In this document: positions 22,501 to 34,482 of the stretch, one piece after another | Position numbering within the stretch: position 1 is the first letter of the stretch | Layout: every line of letters begins with the position of its first letter | From: Anastatus disparis | Lineage: Eukaryota; Arthropoda; Insecta; Hymenoptera; Eupelmidae | Reading direction: 5' to 3' | Assembly: GCA_017163975.1 (NCBI GenBank) | Contig: JAFFSR010000315.1 | Span: forward strand, 1,015,001 to 1,079,000 | DNA: 64,000 nt | Position numbers and translations under genes: made by a program | Notes under the pieces: generated by a model | What the model was told of the DNA's origin: nothing | What the model saw: only the letters and a program-made list of their open reading frames with translations | Databases searched by the model: none

Positions 22501-25002
22501 TCGATGGATTCATCATCTTCCTCATCAGAAGATGAAATCCCTAACCCATGTTTCCAATCAACCATGAGGAAATCATTGGCACCTGAAGAATGCCAAGAAA
22601 GTTATAAGGACATAACAAAAGAACTTAAAGAAACTACTTTTACACCAGAAGAAACAAAAAAATTTTTAGAAGGGTTAAAAGATTCTTATTTTTCAATGAA
22701 CTCTCATCTGAGGAACCTTGACGATGATCCTGAGGGAGAAGGTGAATCAGAACCCGAGCAATACAATTACTCCAGCGACAGGAGCACGATAGACTGGGAA
22801 GGTGGACAAGGAAAAGCATTCCCTGACACGCGAGAAGTTAAATCCCTTCCAAATTCACCAACCAATAAAACTAAAGAGGAAATATCCAAGGATACAATAA
22901 CAGCATGGATAAACGAAAATATAAGAGAAAAAGCTACATCACTTCCAACTTATAAAAATCCTACAGCATTAACACATAAGTCACCTATAAAAGGACCAAA
23001 GAGACGATCTACCTCATTTACCTCACGACTTTATAGACCATCAGACACGTTTCACCTTTCACCTATAAATCAAAGTGACAGTGAAAAAGAATCAGAACTT
23101 AATGAGGATGACATGAACAATCTCAAAACACCTACAAGAATGTCAAGTCTTATTCCAAAACGTCTCGAAACCGAACCTCCGATTTCCGAATCTTCTAAAA
23201 GCTCAAAGATTACCACACCCTTAGAGTCCCTAAATAAGGAAACGAGAGCACGCTCAACACCCTTCACGTCACACCACAAGGCCTCGATGAATTGGAAAAA
23301 GTTATCTACAATTGAGGAACCAGAATCGGAAGGGGAACAGACAATATCAAAGAAGCTCGAATTACCAAAACGAACCTTAGGCGAACACCCCAATATTCAA
23401 CCATATATACCCGATTAAACGGTACCTTCGATTAATAAAACCCCAGATATTATATACATCCTCAAGACCCAAAACAACGGAGAAGATTCGTGTGAATCTT
23501 TACAGCCATATTTTAACAAATATAAGAAATTAAAAGTCCTTACCACCAGAGAATGCTTAACATTCACTAAAGATAATTTAGTGCAGTTCGTATCAGCTGA
23601 TCTACAGATGGACTCAGAAAACAATCAACTTTTGTATGACATACAAGCTATAACCAAAAATGATTTAAGAAAAACAGAACCCGAAGTCGGAGACGTAATA
23701 ATAACTCAATGTCGGACAAGATATATATTTAGTTTAGTAATTACAAGGAACCATGAAGATAAAATTAAACCATCAGACCTAAAAGGTTGCTTCGAAGCCC
23801 TAGGCGAAATATTAGAAGAAAAGAAAATAACATCTTTTAGAATAGCAAAAAGGGGAGAAATCACAATAAAAATTCCACAAAACGCACTTCTACAAATCCT
23901 TTTAAATTGCCTCCGACACTTAAAGGTCACCATCGTAGTATGCCTAGGAGTAAACAAACTACCGTCACCGGAAGCTAGAGAAGACATTTTAATTAAGTGT
24001 CATACTAGCTTATTCGGCGGACACCGAGGCATAGGGAAAACATATCGAAGAATAAGAGAACATTATTATTGGAAAGGAATAAAAAGAGAAGTTGAGGACT
24101 TTGTAAGAAGATGTCACATTTGTCAAGAACAAAAATTAGTTCGAATCCGAACTAGGGAACCAATGATCATCACTGATACTCCTTCCGAACCTTTTTATAA
24201 GATAGCTATCGATACGGTAGGTCCACTACCAATTACGACTTCCGGTAACAAACACATACTCACTAAACAGTGCCCAGTATCAAAATATTGTGTTGCGGTT
24301 CCAATACCTAATCTGACAGCAACAACCATAGCAGATGCCATAGCAAGAAACTTTATTGCACAATTCGGTGTCCCTATGGTGATATTGTCAGACATTCATA
24401 GAAGTTTCAGAAATCAGCTACTACAAAATCGAGCGAAATTCCTTGATATTAACTTAATAACAACAACACCCTATCATCCATCTTCCAACGGCTCTCTAGA
24501 GCGCAGTCATGCTATGCTCGCTAATTACTTACGCACTCGGGCCGACAAACAGGACTGGGACAAAATAATTCCTTCCGCTATGTTTGAATATAACACATCG
24601 GTTCATTCTTCGATTGGTTGTACTCCTTTCGAACTAATATTCGGAAAAATTGCACGAACCCCAACGGTAACACCGGATGAATTTAACATAGAAACATATA
24701 ACGATTATCTGTGCGATTTAATCAAATGTTTAAGAGATTTACGAGAAGTAGCTAGGGACAATCTCATACAATCAAAATACAAAAGTAAACAACAATGTGA
24801 CAAAAAAGCTCGGCCTCAAAACTTAGAAATTGGTAAAGAGGTATATATCCTAAAAGAACCACGAAAAGGAAAACTAGATAAATACTATAACGGTAGGTTT
24901 ACAATGCGCGAAATTTATCAAAACAATAACGTACTTATCGAATCAACTAACGGCAAACAATTAATCAGACATATGGATAAGGTTAAGAAAGCCTATGGTT
25001 AA
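19546..25002 (+). pseudogene. pol: Pol: protease, RT, RNase H, long insertion with macro-like domain, integrase
   Basis: One frame, -1 to gag and open before 19546, interrupted by stops at 19849 and 19852, 22378 and 23416. Domains in order: aspartic protease (ILDTAAD instead of DTGA; AILGSPYF); RT with FDLANGFHQ and YLDD near 21076; RNase H with TVDASDYALG near 21517, whose last catalytic Asp in the ADALSR motif is Tyr (SAYALSR near 21846); an insertion of ~2 kb (21870-23960); integrase with HHCC finger (23990-24130), Asp in AIDTVGP, Asp in ILSDIHRS and Glu in NGSLERSH. Gypsy Pols are usually 1000-1250 residues; this frame spans ~1820 codons. Confidence 0.85.
21870..23960 (+). other. Pol insertion: disordered tract plus macro-domain-like region
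   Basis: It lies in the pol frame between RNase H and the integrase zinc finger. 21870-23420 encodes Ser/Glu/Lys/Pro/Thr-rich low-complexity sequence (SSSSSSEDEIP, GEGESEPEQ) with an ATG directly after the stop at 22378. 23430-23960 encodes a compact region: QFVSADLQM, EVGDVIITQ, RYIFSLVITRN, then a helix, SFRIAKRG, another helix and VTIVVCLG. This order matches the macro-domain pattern (GD, strand, IFxLVT, helix, strand, helix, strand), but the glycine-rich ADP-ribose loops are weak. The assignment is inference from pattern. Confidence 0.55.
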
Positions 25003-25089
25003 AATTATACTATTGAACGAAATTTAAAGTAAACAACTATATTCCTTATAAATTGTCTATGTTACAGATTAAAGGTAATACATCAAATC

Positions 25090-27151
25090 ATGAATCAGCG
25101 TCTTCCAATCGTGACTGTCCTAACATTAATTTCATCGTTAACACAAGCGCAGCTTGAAAGGACTACTTACCGCACCATTCAATTACATAAAAATCCAGGG
25201 ATTTACTATGAGAATTTGGGCGAAGTAAAACTTATACGCAGTCACTGCAGAGTAACCATAATCTTGGATCTACAAAACCTAAAGGACCCAATCCCTTGGA
25301 AAAAGAAACAACTACAGAAAACTTTTAACGACTGCGTAAAGGTATTCGATAACCAATGTAATGAATTCATTCCTCTGAACCATTATCAAAAACAACTCAA
25401 TGAATTAAAAGCTCGTTACGACGAACTTTCTAACATTCTCACCCCTGTGACCTCAGAATCACATAAGACTGACCTATCCCCTATCTTAACCAAAAGAGGA
25501 ACACCAATAGAATTTATAGGATGGGCCAGCAAAAAACTGTTCGGCACTATGGACGCAGAAGACAGAGAAGAAATCAATCAACAAATAAACTTCTTGCACG
25601 AAAACCAGAAATCTGTCGCTAAACTTGCAGCGAACCAAACACATATAGTTAGTTCTAACCTAAACCATATCCATCAAAAACTTAATAATTATGAAAAAGA
25701 ATTAAACAGATTACATAATGTAATTTTAACTCTAATCAATAGAACATCAACAGAGCAATCCAAAGGTGTTGCAATCCAATCCATGGTCATATGGTCGGCA
25801 CAATTTGCACAATCAATAAACTATCATATAGAATCTCTAAAAACTTTGCTTGAAACGATTGGAGATACTTCACATGGACACTTAAATCCATTGATTCTAA
25901 GTCAAAATCAATTCAAATCATTACTTACTGAAATAAACAAACAAAACGTAGACCACGCTCTTCCTCTAGATCATACTACAATAACCTTAGAAAAGTTATT
26001 GACACTTTCTAAAACTAACATTTTCTTAATTCAAGGCAAAATGAACATTATAATAGACTTCCCACTTACAGATCATACTAAATTTCTAAACTACGAAATA
26101 CATGTTTTACCAGTCCCTAAGGAAATTTATAACAATTTCACAGGGTATGCGAGTATAAAACCGGAATTTACCAACTTAATAGTTACACCTGACTCACAAA
26201 AATATTTCTTAGCTGATTCTACTTACCTAAACGATTGTTTAAAAAGTAAACATTCTCTTCTTTGTTTACCCAAATACCCTGTACTTTCTCCTTCAAGCTC
26301 GCCAAATTGCGAATATTTCTTATATTCACAACCAACCTCACAAGCCATAAGAAGTTGCAAGTTATTACTAAGTACTAATCCCACACCTCATTGGATGAAA
26401 TTAGATTCAACAGATGAATGGCTTTTCTCTACATTGAATCCAATACCTCTACAAATCTCGTGTCCAGGCAAACCAGACACTAACGTTCAACTATTAGGAA
26501 ACAGAATTTTTACTTTACAGGGCCAATGCACCGCATATAACCATTTATGGAATAAACACCATAGAAATAAATGAAACTTACGTTTACAACCCCAACATAA
26601 CTTACGATCTTCCACCATTATTGTCCCTACAACAACCTACTACCTTTTTCACAATACCGAAAACTCTAGAGATCGAAACGACTACTCAGTTAAAGAAATG
26701 GAAGGAAAATAACGATATTATTTCATTAAACGAAATTGAATCAAAATGTAAGGATATTGCTACACAACATCACGAACGCAACCGCACTTATACGTATATT
26801 GCTGCCGGATTCACTACTAATTTACTAATAATAACAATAATTATTATTCTTAGTTAGAAATGTAAATTCCCGAAATGTAAAAGACAAAACAGTTGCAGAA
26901 GAATTAACACCATGGAACTGGAAGAACGCACTAAAGGACGATCAGTAACTAAACCCGAAACTACCTATGTCAATCTACAGCCTATCCAACAGATTCCTCC
27001 CAATCGTCAAACCTTAATAATATCAACACTACCTAACCCTCACAACAATAATACGGACAGTACTAACCACGGAACTCGAAATCTCGAACGTTCCTTCTCC
27101 GTTTGCTCTCTTGATGCAGACTTACCTCAACAAAGCAAAACCTACGCTTAG
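25090..27151 (+). pseudogene. env: Env, F-like fusion glycoprotein, frameshifted
   Basis: The ORF from 25090 has a signal peptide (first ~20 residues, ending LTQA) and a cleavage-like site LTKRG near residue 138, followed by a hydrophobic GWASKKLFG segment typical of F-like Envs. The P4 Arg of a furin site is absent. Coiled-coil-like heptads follow. The frame ends at 26574; the C-terminal ectodomain and membrane segment (YIAAGFTTNLLIITIIIIL) continue in the +1 frame, so an indel lies near 26550. A TAG at 26855 precedes ~100 further codons of polar tail in the same frame. An acceptor-like TATGTTACAG at ~25060-25069 fits a spliced env mRNA. Confidence 0.8.
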
Positions 27152-27414
27152 AATCATAGAACCGATAATAAAAAAAAAATAATAAAAAAAAAAATAAAAA
27201 AATATATATATAAATACTACTACCTATACATCTATATTTAACCAAAGTATTTTTTTTATTATAGAAACTATAGTTATAGGGTAACCAAAATAAAACAGCC
27301 AAATTATGACTCAATTCCCAAATATCTCGAAAATCGTTTTCTGTTTATATATACTACATCTGTAAGATTCGGTCCGTTCTACAACTCTCACGCTGATTGT
27401 CGGGACGACAATCG

Positions 27415-27429
27415 ACCTGAGGGGGAAGG
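27415..27429 (+). promoter_or_regulatory. Polypurine tract
   Basis: GAGGGGGAAGG directly abuts the 3' LTR start (TGTGAC at 27430), the expected primer site for plus-strand DNA synthesis. Confidence 0.8.
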
Positions 27430-28496
27430 TGTGACATCCCATGGAGCTAAACCCTTATAAATTGTTAAATGAATTTTATTAAGGATTGGAATTATTCATT
27501 AATCTATTTTTTTTCAATTCAAACAAAAAGTAGTTCCATGCGATGTCCCGAGTCAGCATTCTTAAAAATTGCGAAAACTTCAAATGTAAAGAAGAGACGG
27601 AGAAGAAAGTACAAGAATGCATTGGTAAGCAAGCCAATGAACTCTAAAACAATCGAATGATTTTCTGTCCTGAAAATTTCAAGAAAAAATTTCAGGAAAA
27701 TTGGATTTTCCATCTCTCGATCGCCCGGCGCAAGGCAATAAAAACAGCCCCCTACGTCACTCTTCGCCTTTTGTCTTAATACCATAGCAACCGCAAAAGT
27801 TGGCTCTGCTGCTTCGCTGAGATAAAGTGAGTGTTAGTTTTAAATCAGTTTATTTATCATAAAATTCATTAAGAAGTAGCTTAGAAACCTATTTCGCTAA
27901 TAATATAGAAAAATATAAATTTTGCAATTTTTGCATAAATAGGCTAGAAACCTATTTCACGAAAAAAAAACTAAAATAAAAAAAATTTATATAAATAAAT
28001 ATTTAGTGAAAAGGACAAGCAAGTGCAAGTGACAACTTAAACGAATAAATTAGCTGAGCGCTAGACGACTGAGAGTTGAAGAATCTAATCTAATCTGGCC
28101 ACGGATAACTTAACCGTGTATGAATAAGTTAATTTAAGCGGAGATTTAAGGACGGAACTTCAAGGGATACATTTGTATATCTTTTCCCTCTCTTCCTGGA
28201 ATATTAAATCGTAAGAAAATTATTATATTTAATAAATAACAAAATGTGTATTAATTATTAAATTAAAAAAATAAAAGAAAAAGAAAACACAAAAGGAGAA
28301 ATTTATTTAAATAATTAAAACTTAATATTAATTTTTATAAAAATTTGGTTATTCTAAAACTAAATTAGAATTTAATTTTAATAAATATTTAGTTAAAAGG
28401 TGACAGGTAAGTCCTGGGACTACAAACTGGTTCCCAATAAAAAGAAATTTATTTCGTTTTGTGAACTCAACGACCGAAACAAATCCGGTCGTAACA
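27430..28496 (+). repeat. 3' LTR (1067 bp)
   Basis: Same ends as the 5' LTR (TGTGACATCC...CGTAACA), followed by TSD TAGC at 28497-28500. The open frames at 27469-27660 and on the minus strand at 27519-27785 lie inside the LTR and are not genes. Confidence 0.9.
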
Positions 28497-28500
28497 TAGC

Positions 28501-28872
28501 AATACGTAATAAATATTTATAATATATTGTATTATGAGTTGTAATATAATATTCCATTATTGGATCACGTATTTCTAACTTATATTGAATAATTTTATTT
28601 GTTATATATTTATAATAATATGTTACGTTGTTCCAATTTTCAAAATGAAGTTTTTCATTTTCAATACCGATATAGTTATTAATTGCATTATTTAATCTAG
28701 ATAAATCTGTATTTTCATTCAAATTTTCCATATATTCTTCGTACTGCTGTTGAAGCCGTTCAAATTCGTTTATTTGGTTATTTAATTCATCTAATTCTTC
28801 TTGATGTTGTAAGTTTTTTACAACAATGTATTCATTTGAAACTGGATCCCATTCCATTTTATAATGATTCAA
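28501..28872 (-). pseudogene. Helitron accessory ORF, cut by retroelement
   Basis: Begins MNHYKMEWDPVSNEYI, then an acidic/glutamine-rich coiled coil (about residues 20-60) and a Tyr-rich C-terminal half. It is interrupted after ~124 residues by the 3' LTR; codons beyond 28496 belong to the LTR. It lies 245 bp downstream of the RepHel stop on the same strand. Homologous to 58110-58550 (shared MEWDPxxNxYI and W...V / YY..LL.I patterns). Function unknown. Confidence 0.7.
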
Positions 28873-29116
28873 TTATTATTAGTATTAATTAAATTGTATT
28901 GTAAATAACTTTGTTATTATTTTTTTTTTAAATATTTGAAGTTTGTTTTTATTTTCTTTTTTATTATTTTGAATTAATTTTTTTATATAGAAAACTTAAA
29001 GTATGTTTTTATTTTTTGTTTTATTACGTTATATCTGAAAAAACAAATGTTTTATTAGTATGTAAGAAATATGAATATATTTTTAATATTAAAAAAATTG
29101 AAGTTTTTTTTTTTTG

Positions 29117-31445
29117 TTATTTCTCTAGTACTTCTTTCCATACTCCATTGGTTAATTCATTTTTATTTTCTAATTCATTTTGAATATGTATTTTAGAAGG
29201 ATTTTTACTTCTTGAAAGAACAACATATAATTGTCCATGTGAAAATAAAGGTTTTTTTACAAATATTCCTACGTTTTCAAAACTTTGACCTTGTGATTTA
29301 TTTCTAGTTGTAACAAAAGCTAATACAATAGGGAATTGTTTTCTATATAAAATAAATGGTAAAGACGATGATTCATTTGTACTTCATGTAATACGCGGTA
29401 TAAAAACTTTATTTCCTTTATTTTCGCCTGTAATTACTTCAGCTTCTATATTGTATTTAAATAATCTCGTTATCTTTAATCGTGTTCCATTGCATATTCC
29501 ATCTTTTATACTTAAATTTTTAATTAGCATTATTATGGCATTTATTTTTAAATTAAGTTCATGAGGAGGTAATCCTTCTCTTATATTATTTAACATTCCT
29601 ATTGGATAATTTAAATGAATATTATCATCTGTTTGATCAACACCCTTATATGTTGCATAATCAATACTATAATATGTCATTGTTTCATTATTAATTAAAT
29701 TCAATATTTTATTATTTAAAATATTCACATCTTCATTATGTGTACTTAAAATAACATTTTTCAAAAAACAATAATTATTGTTAATGTTTTGATAAATTTT
29801 ATTGCAAACATTATTAGTTTTCCATTTTTCTGGTATAATAAATTTATCAACTTTTTCTTCTCCAATATCTAATAAAAACGATGAAAAATTTTCATCATTA
29901 GATCTTACATTTTTTTTTAATTTAAAAATATGAAACATGGGCCATAGGGTTGAATATTTTATAGTTTGTTCTATAATTGTATTTTTATTTCCATGTTTTA
30001 ATAAAGGTAAAATTTGACGAAAATCTCCACCCAAAATAACAATTTTCCCCCCAAAAATTTCATTATTATGACAGACATCTTTTAATGTTTTGTCAGCTAT
30101 TTCTAAAGCTTTTTTAGGAATCATTGATGCTTCGTCCCATATAATTACATTTGCTTCTCTTAATTTTTTCTTATCTGAATCAAATTTCAAAAATGCACTT
30201 TCAATGCTATTTAAATCTAACGGTAATCTAAAATTTCGGTGACTGGTTAAACCTTTTGGTAGTAAAGTTGAAGCTATTCCTGTCCAAGCCATTGATAAGA
30301 ATTTTTTTTTATTGTTATAAAATAATATATTAATGTTTTATCTAAAAATGTTTTTCCAGAACCTCCTGGTCCATCTATGAAAAAAATTTTATGGTTATTA
30401 TTTATTATTTGTTCAAAAATATGTTTTTTATCGTTATTCAATTGCTTATGTATTTTATCAAATTTTTTTTTACTAAAAATTATAATTTTATCATTAATTT
30501 CTTCGTTTTCCTCGATATAGATTTCATTTCGTTCAGGTAAACCAAAATTTTCACATGACATTTCTTCTGAATTTAATATTTGATTAATATGGGATAAAGC
30601 TTTGTTTTCTTTATTTTTTTAAAAATCTTCTATGAAAAATTTTTTATATTTTTCCCAAATAATGTTACCTTGAATATTTTCACATAATAAAAAACATGCA
30701 AAAAATTTAGGTAATTGTACTGGTAACATAACATGGCATGCTTCTTCAAAAATATAATAAATTTGTTTTTCGTGTTCTATTAAATTCATTGCAAGAGCAG
30801 TTTCTTTATAAGTATTATGAGTTACATTTTCGTAAGTTCGTAAATCTTCAAAAGATATTGGACCTTTTACCCTGTTTAATATTAATTTAAAAAAAAACGT
30901 TCACTATCTTTTGGTGATACTACATTTAATCTACCAATGGCTATATTTTTTCTAAGTTTTGATCTTTTAATCCAAGATTTAGTCTTAGAATTAAAAATAT
31001 AATATTGTGGGATATTAACATATTCAATTTTTTTAGCAGAATCATCTTTTTTATTCAATTTAAACCACGCAGTTAATGTTGTTTCGTATGTGTTTAATGC
31101 TGAATGTATATTATTTTCATCAAAAACTATTTTTTGTTGATTTTCTGTATGGATATTTAATCTTATTACTGTATGACTTCTATCGCATAGTGGAAATGCT
31201 TGTAATCTCCATGCGGCCTCCATCGGACTTAAATATCTTCTATCTATGTATTGAGTTATTTCATCATAAACATCATCTTTATTATTTTCTTCAATTTTAT
31301 CTTGTTTTATTTTACAGTAAGTTTTATCTACACCTTTATAAATATAATCATAAATATATTTTATACTTTGTATTGACATACAAAGTTCATTACTGATATG
31401 AGCATTATATTTTGCTAACAAAAAACTGTTATAAGGAACTACCAT
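29117..31445 (-). pseudogene. Helitron RepHel, 5'-truncated and frameshifted
   Basis: Pieces in order on the minus strand: Rep C-terminal part (31445-30882) with the tyrosine motif IKYIYDYIYKG; a frameshift near 30882; helicase N part with Walker A DGPGGSGKTF (~30375-30345); a frameshift near 30290; helicase body (30292-29384) with MAWTGIAS, WDEASM and GGDFRQILP; a stop at ~29384; the C-terminal motifs NKSQGQSFE and HGQLYVVLSR; final stop at 29117. This is the Pif1-like SF1 helicase of Helitrons. It is non-functional. Confidence 0.85.
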
Positions 31446-31450
31446 AGAAT

Positions 31451-32560
31451 TATCTTTTATGATTTATTTTATTCTAGATTAATTTAAATATATATATAAG
31501 AAACAATAAAATAGGTAAGAAAATCATGATAACTATAGTTATAATTTTTAAATAAATATATTAAAAATATATTATAAATTTATATAAAATCGTTTTTTAA
31601 AGAATTAAATTTAATTAAATTGCTAATTTAAATATTAAAAAATTAATATCACACTCTTTATATAAAAAATTTATAATTTGTTATATAATTTATATTATAA
31701 ATGTTTAAATATAAACAAATGAAAAAGGATAGAAATATATTCCTTAAAAGATTGAAAATATTAGAGATAAATAAAATAAAAATTATATAACTTTATTTAC
31801 TTGTATAAAGAGTATAAAAGATAAAATTTTACATTGACAATATAATTTTTATTTTTACTTTTTTATAAATAAATGAATTAATAATTATTATTATTTGGAT
31901 CTTTTTAATTAATAAAAAACTCACAATACCATTTTTACTTTTGACATTTAAAGAAATGTGAAACAATTTTTTAAATTTATATTACTTTAAAAGTGGTTAT
32001 GTAGGGCCACTGGCGATGGGTACCACTTTTAATATTTAATTTTTCTTCTTATAATTAAAAAATATATTTATAATCTTATAAATAAAAAAAACCCAACGTG
32101 CCATTGACAATACCTCGTTAAACTGATAAGAAAAATAAAAACTTCTTCTCAAGACTTTCACAAGATGAACTCAAGACAAAAACAAGAAAACAAATTTAAG
32201 CTAACCTGAAAGAAGAATCTTTTAGACGTAGGAAATTTTTCAATAAATTTTTCTAACCAAAACAATCAAGACAAAGTAAAATGTGCTTTACTTTTAGACA
32301 AATACAGCTTGGACACAAAAAAAAGTAAGCTTAAATGTTGGAAGTAGAAGTTTCTTATTTTTCTTTGTCTCAGCATGGGTAGTGAAAAGTTGTCTAAGGA
32401 ACGTAGGTATTAGTTGATGGATAAAAAATAATTATATCAACAATCTATAATATTGTTTACTATGTATCAAATATATATTCCATTATATAGCCTTATGCAA
32501 GTATTTCATTAATATAAAATTAAAAAACTTTTTTCTCATTGGTTCATAATGATTATGAAT
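31451..32560. other. AT-rich DNA, no gene seen
   Basis: No coding pattern in any frame. A small GC-richer patch is near 31995 (GTTATGTAGGGCCACTGG). It may include remains of the Helitron 5' region, but nothing can be aligned. Confidence 0.5.
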
Positions 32561-32564
32561 AGTG

Positions 32565-32770
32565 TATGAGGGACATGAGGGGTAATGAGGGGTGACTTGT
32601 GGAGCGAGGGGGTGACTTTTGGACCGAGGGGTGACTTGGGTAGTAGAGGGGTGTCTTTTTTTTATTAAAAAAGATCATTTCTAGACAGATTTTTACGTTA
32701 TTTTGAGGGGTGGATTGTGATGTTTTAAGAATACAAAAGAGGGGGAGGAATAATGAGGGGCAGACGAGGA
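32565..32770 (+). repeat. G-rich GAGGGGTGACTT repeats
   Basis: At least four diverged copies of GAGGGGTGACTT-like units at 32575-32655, then more GAGGGG words to ~32770. The plus strand has many G4 runs separated by short loops, so quadruplex formation is possible. Confidence 0.6.
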
Positions 32771-32817
32771 GGTTTTTTTTTATAACTATACAATATATAT
32801 ATATATATATATATATA

Positions 32818-33908
32818 CAGTGCTACTCACGAAAATTTGGCAACCTAAGAAAAAATCGGAAAAAATTCAAAGTTTAATATCTCCGCGAAAAATGATCGAA
32901 TCTTAAAAATTTCAACTGGGTTCTAAAGTTTGCACTAAAAACCATCAAAAAATGTGAGTTTTGATACAAGAAAGTCGAAATATCAACCTTTTATCCATAA
33001 AAAATGAAGCTATTTTAAAATTTATTATTTATTTATTATATTATTAAAGAAGTTTATGTCGAAATGATAAAGTAGTGATAATTTTGTGATTATGATAAAT
33101 ATGGATTTTGGTTATTTATAAATATTAAGGAAAATAGTTGTTACATTTTTGAAAAAATTTATGTTAAAATGATAAAATGAATAGTATTGTGATTAAACTA
33201 ACTTGGAATTTATAGCTTATATCGATATTATATATAAAAAAATCAAATGTCTTTATATTTATTGTTAAAATATGAATGAATCACTAATTAAACGTTTTAA
33301 GTACTAAAATATTGTTATTATTATGTTTTCTATTTTTCCACTTTTTCATTAATTTGTATTATTTTGTTTTCTTTTTTTATAATTATAAATAGACGTATTA
33401 TCGATACACCACAATTTATAGAGTCGGAAATATAAAAAATATTTTGCTATAGGGAAAATGAGAAAAATAAAATTTTTTTTTGTTTGTATTTTAACTTTAA
33501 GATCGGATTATTTACTAAAAAACAAATATTTTTTCCCTCTGAAGTTCTTTTTTTTAAGTACCCTTTTCGAAATATCAGCTGTTGAAAAAACAAGGATTTT
33601 TTTAACGTAAATGAGTATGACTCTTTTAAAAATAGACTTACAGTAGCTTTTAACCTCTCATTTTGAAGTAAAGTATTGTAGTTTTCATCTCGATTTTTAA
33701 TTTTTAATCTCCGACAATTTTCGACAAAATGGGACAAATTTACAAATGGATGAAAAAAAATGACAAAAAATAGCTTCAGTTTTTATGGAATATTTTTTAT
33801 CGATAAACACAGTTGGAATTTTTAAGATTCGATTATTTGTCGCAGAGATAAAAAACTTAATTTTTTCCAATTTTTTCTCAGGTGGCCAAATTTTCGTGTG
33901 CGGCAGTG
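32818..33908. mobile_element. Tc1/mariner-like non-autonomous element (1.09 kb)
   Basis: Ends CAGTGCTACTCACGAAAATT and AATTTTCGTGTGCGGCAGTG form inverted repeats, and pairing continues inward for over 100 bp (GATCGAATCTTAAAAATTTC with its diverged complement near 33815). TA lies at both sides (32816-32817 and 33909-33910). No transposase frame; the 96-codon minus-strand frame at 33447-33737 is AT-rich filler. Confidence 0.7.
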
Positions 33909-33910
33909 TA

Positions 33911-34482
33911 TGTAGCTGTTGTAGTTCAATTTGAAAGATATCATATCATTAATTTTTTATATTGATGTATCTGTGGTCGATGTCTTACAGTACTTGGATG
34001 TTTTTGGACACCTTGGTGTCATCTGTAGTATCATTATTTATTGTTCATCAAATTCATATTTGTTCTTGTGGATGCCTATCAATCTTTCTTGAAATCTAAA
34101 TGTCAGTCAGGGGAATAAATTTTGAAATTTTTCATATCGTCTATTAATTATAAAGAAATTTTCATGGAATCTAAGATTCTGGTTATTTCTGCAAATCTTA
34201 AGAGGCGGTCAGGACTATTTGCCGCATAAGAACGCTGCGGTTAAATGAGAGAAAAATGTAAAATAATTTTTACTCAGCGGTTTACAATTTACTGAAACAA
34301 TAATATACCTCTAATGTTGTCAATAACTCTAGCCATATATATGTAGAATAATTATTGATGCTAATCTTGTTCGAAAAGTTTAAAATATTGTTGTGAAGCG
34401 AAAAATGCAGCGCGAGATAGAGCCGGCGTGAGCATATGTATTAATCATTTTTCAGTAATACTTTCTCTGAGCTCCTTTGTGT
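33911..34482. other. Flank with a lone TTAA/GAGGCGGTC end
   Basis: TTAA at 34198-34201 is followed by GAGGCGGTCAGGAC, very like the end of the MITE at 50833-51261 (GAGGCGGTCGGAACC). No partner end is visible, so this is probably a truncated copy. The rest is ordinary AT-rich DNA up to the start of copy B. Confidence 0.5.

Larger units (their letters stand above)
14977..28496 (+). mobile_element. Gypsy/errantivirus-like endogenous retrovirus, full length, inserted in Helitron
   Basis: A 13.5-kb element with two near-identical TG...CA LTRs, a 1.5-kb leader, small ORF, gag, pol, env, polypurine tract and a 4-bp TSD TAGC (14973-14976 and 28497-28500). Length is well above the usual 7-9 kb because of the long leader and a ~2 kb insertion inside pol. 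LTRs differ at few sites, so integration is fairly recent, yet gag, pol and env each carry stops or frameshifts. The copy is not coding-competent as it stands. Confidence 0.9.
28501..31450 (-). mobile_element. Helitron (minus strand), coding part
   Basis: Continuation of the element ending at 13362, holding the accessory ORF and RepHel. Homology to the plus-strand Helitron (55680-58550) ends near 31450, corresponding to the middle of the Rep domain, so the 5' half (Helitron-like N domain, HUH motif and any OTU ORF) is missing. No TC 5' terminus was found. Confidence 0.75.

Noticed and set aside
33447..33737. 96-codon minus-strand ORF in the Tc1-like element
   Set aside because: Lys/Phe/Leu-rich AT filler with no DDE motifs.
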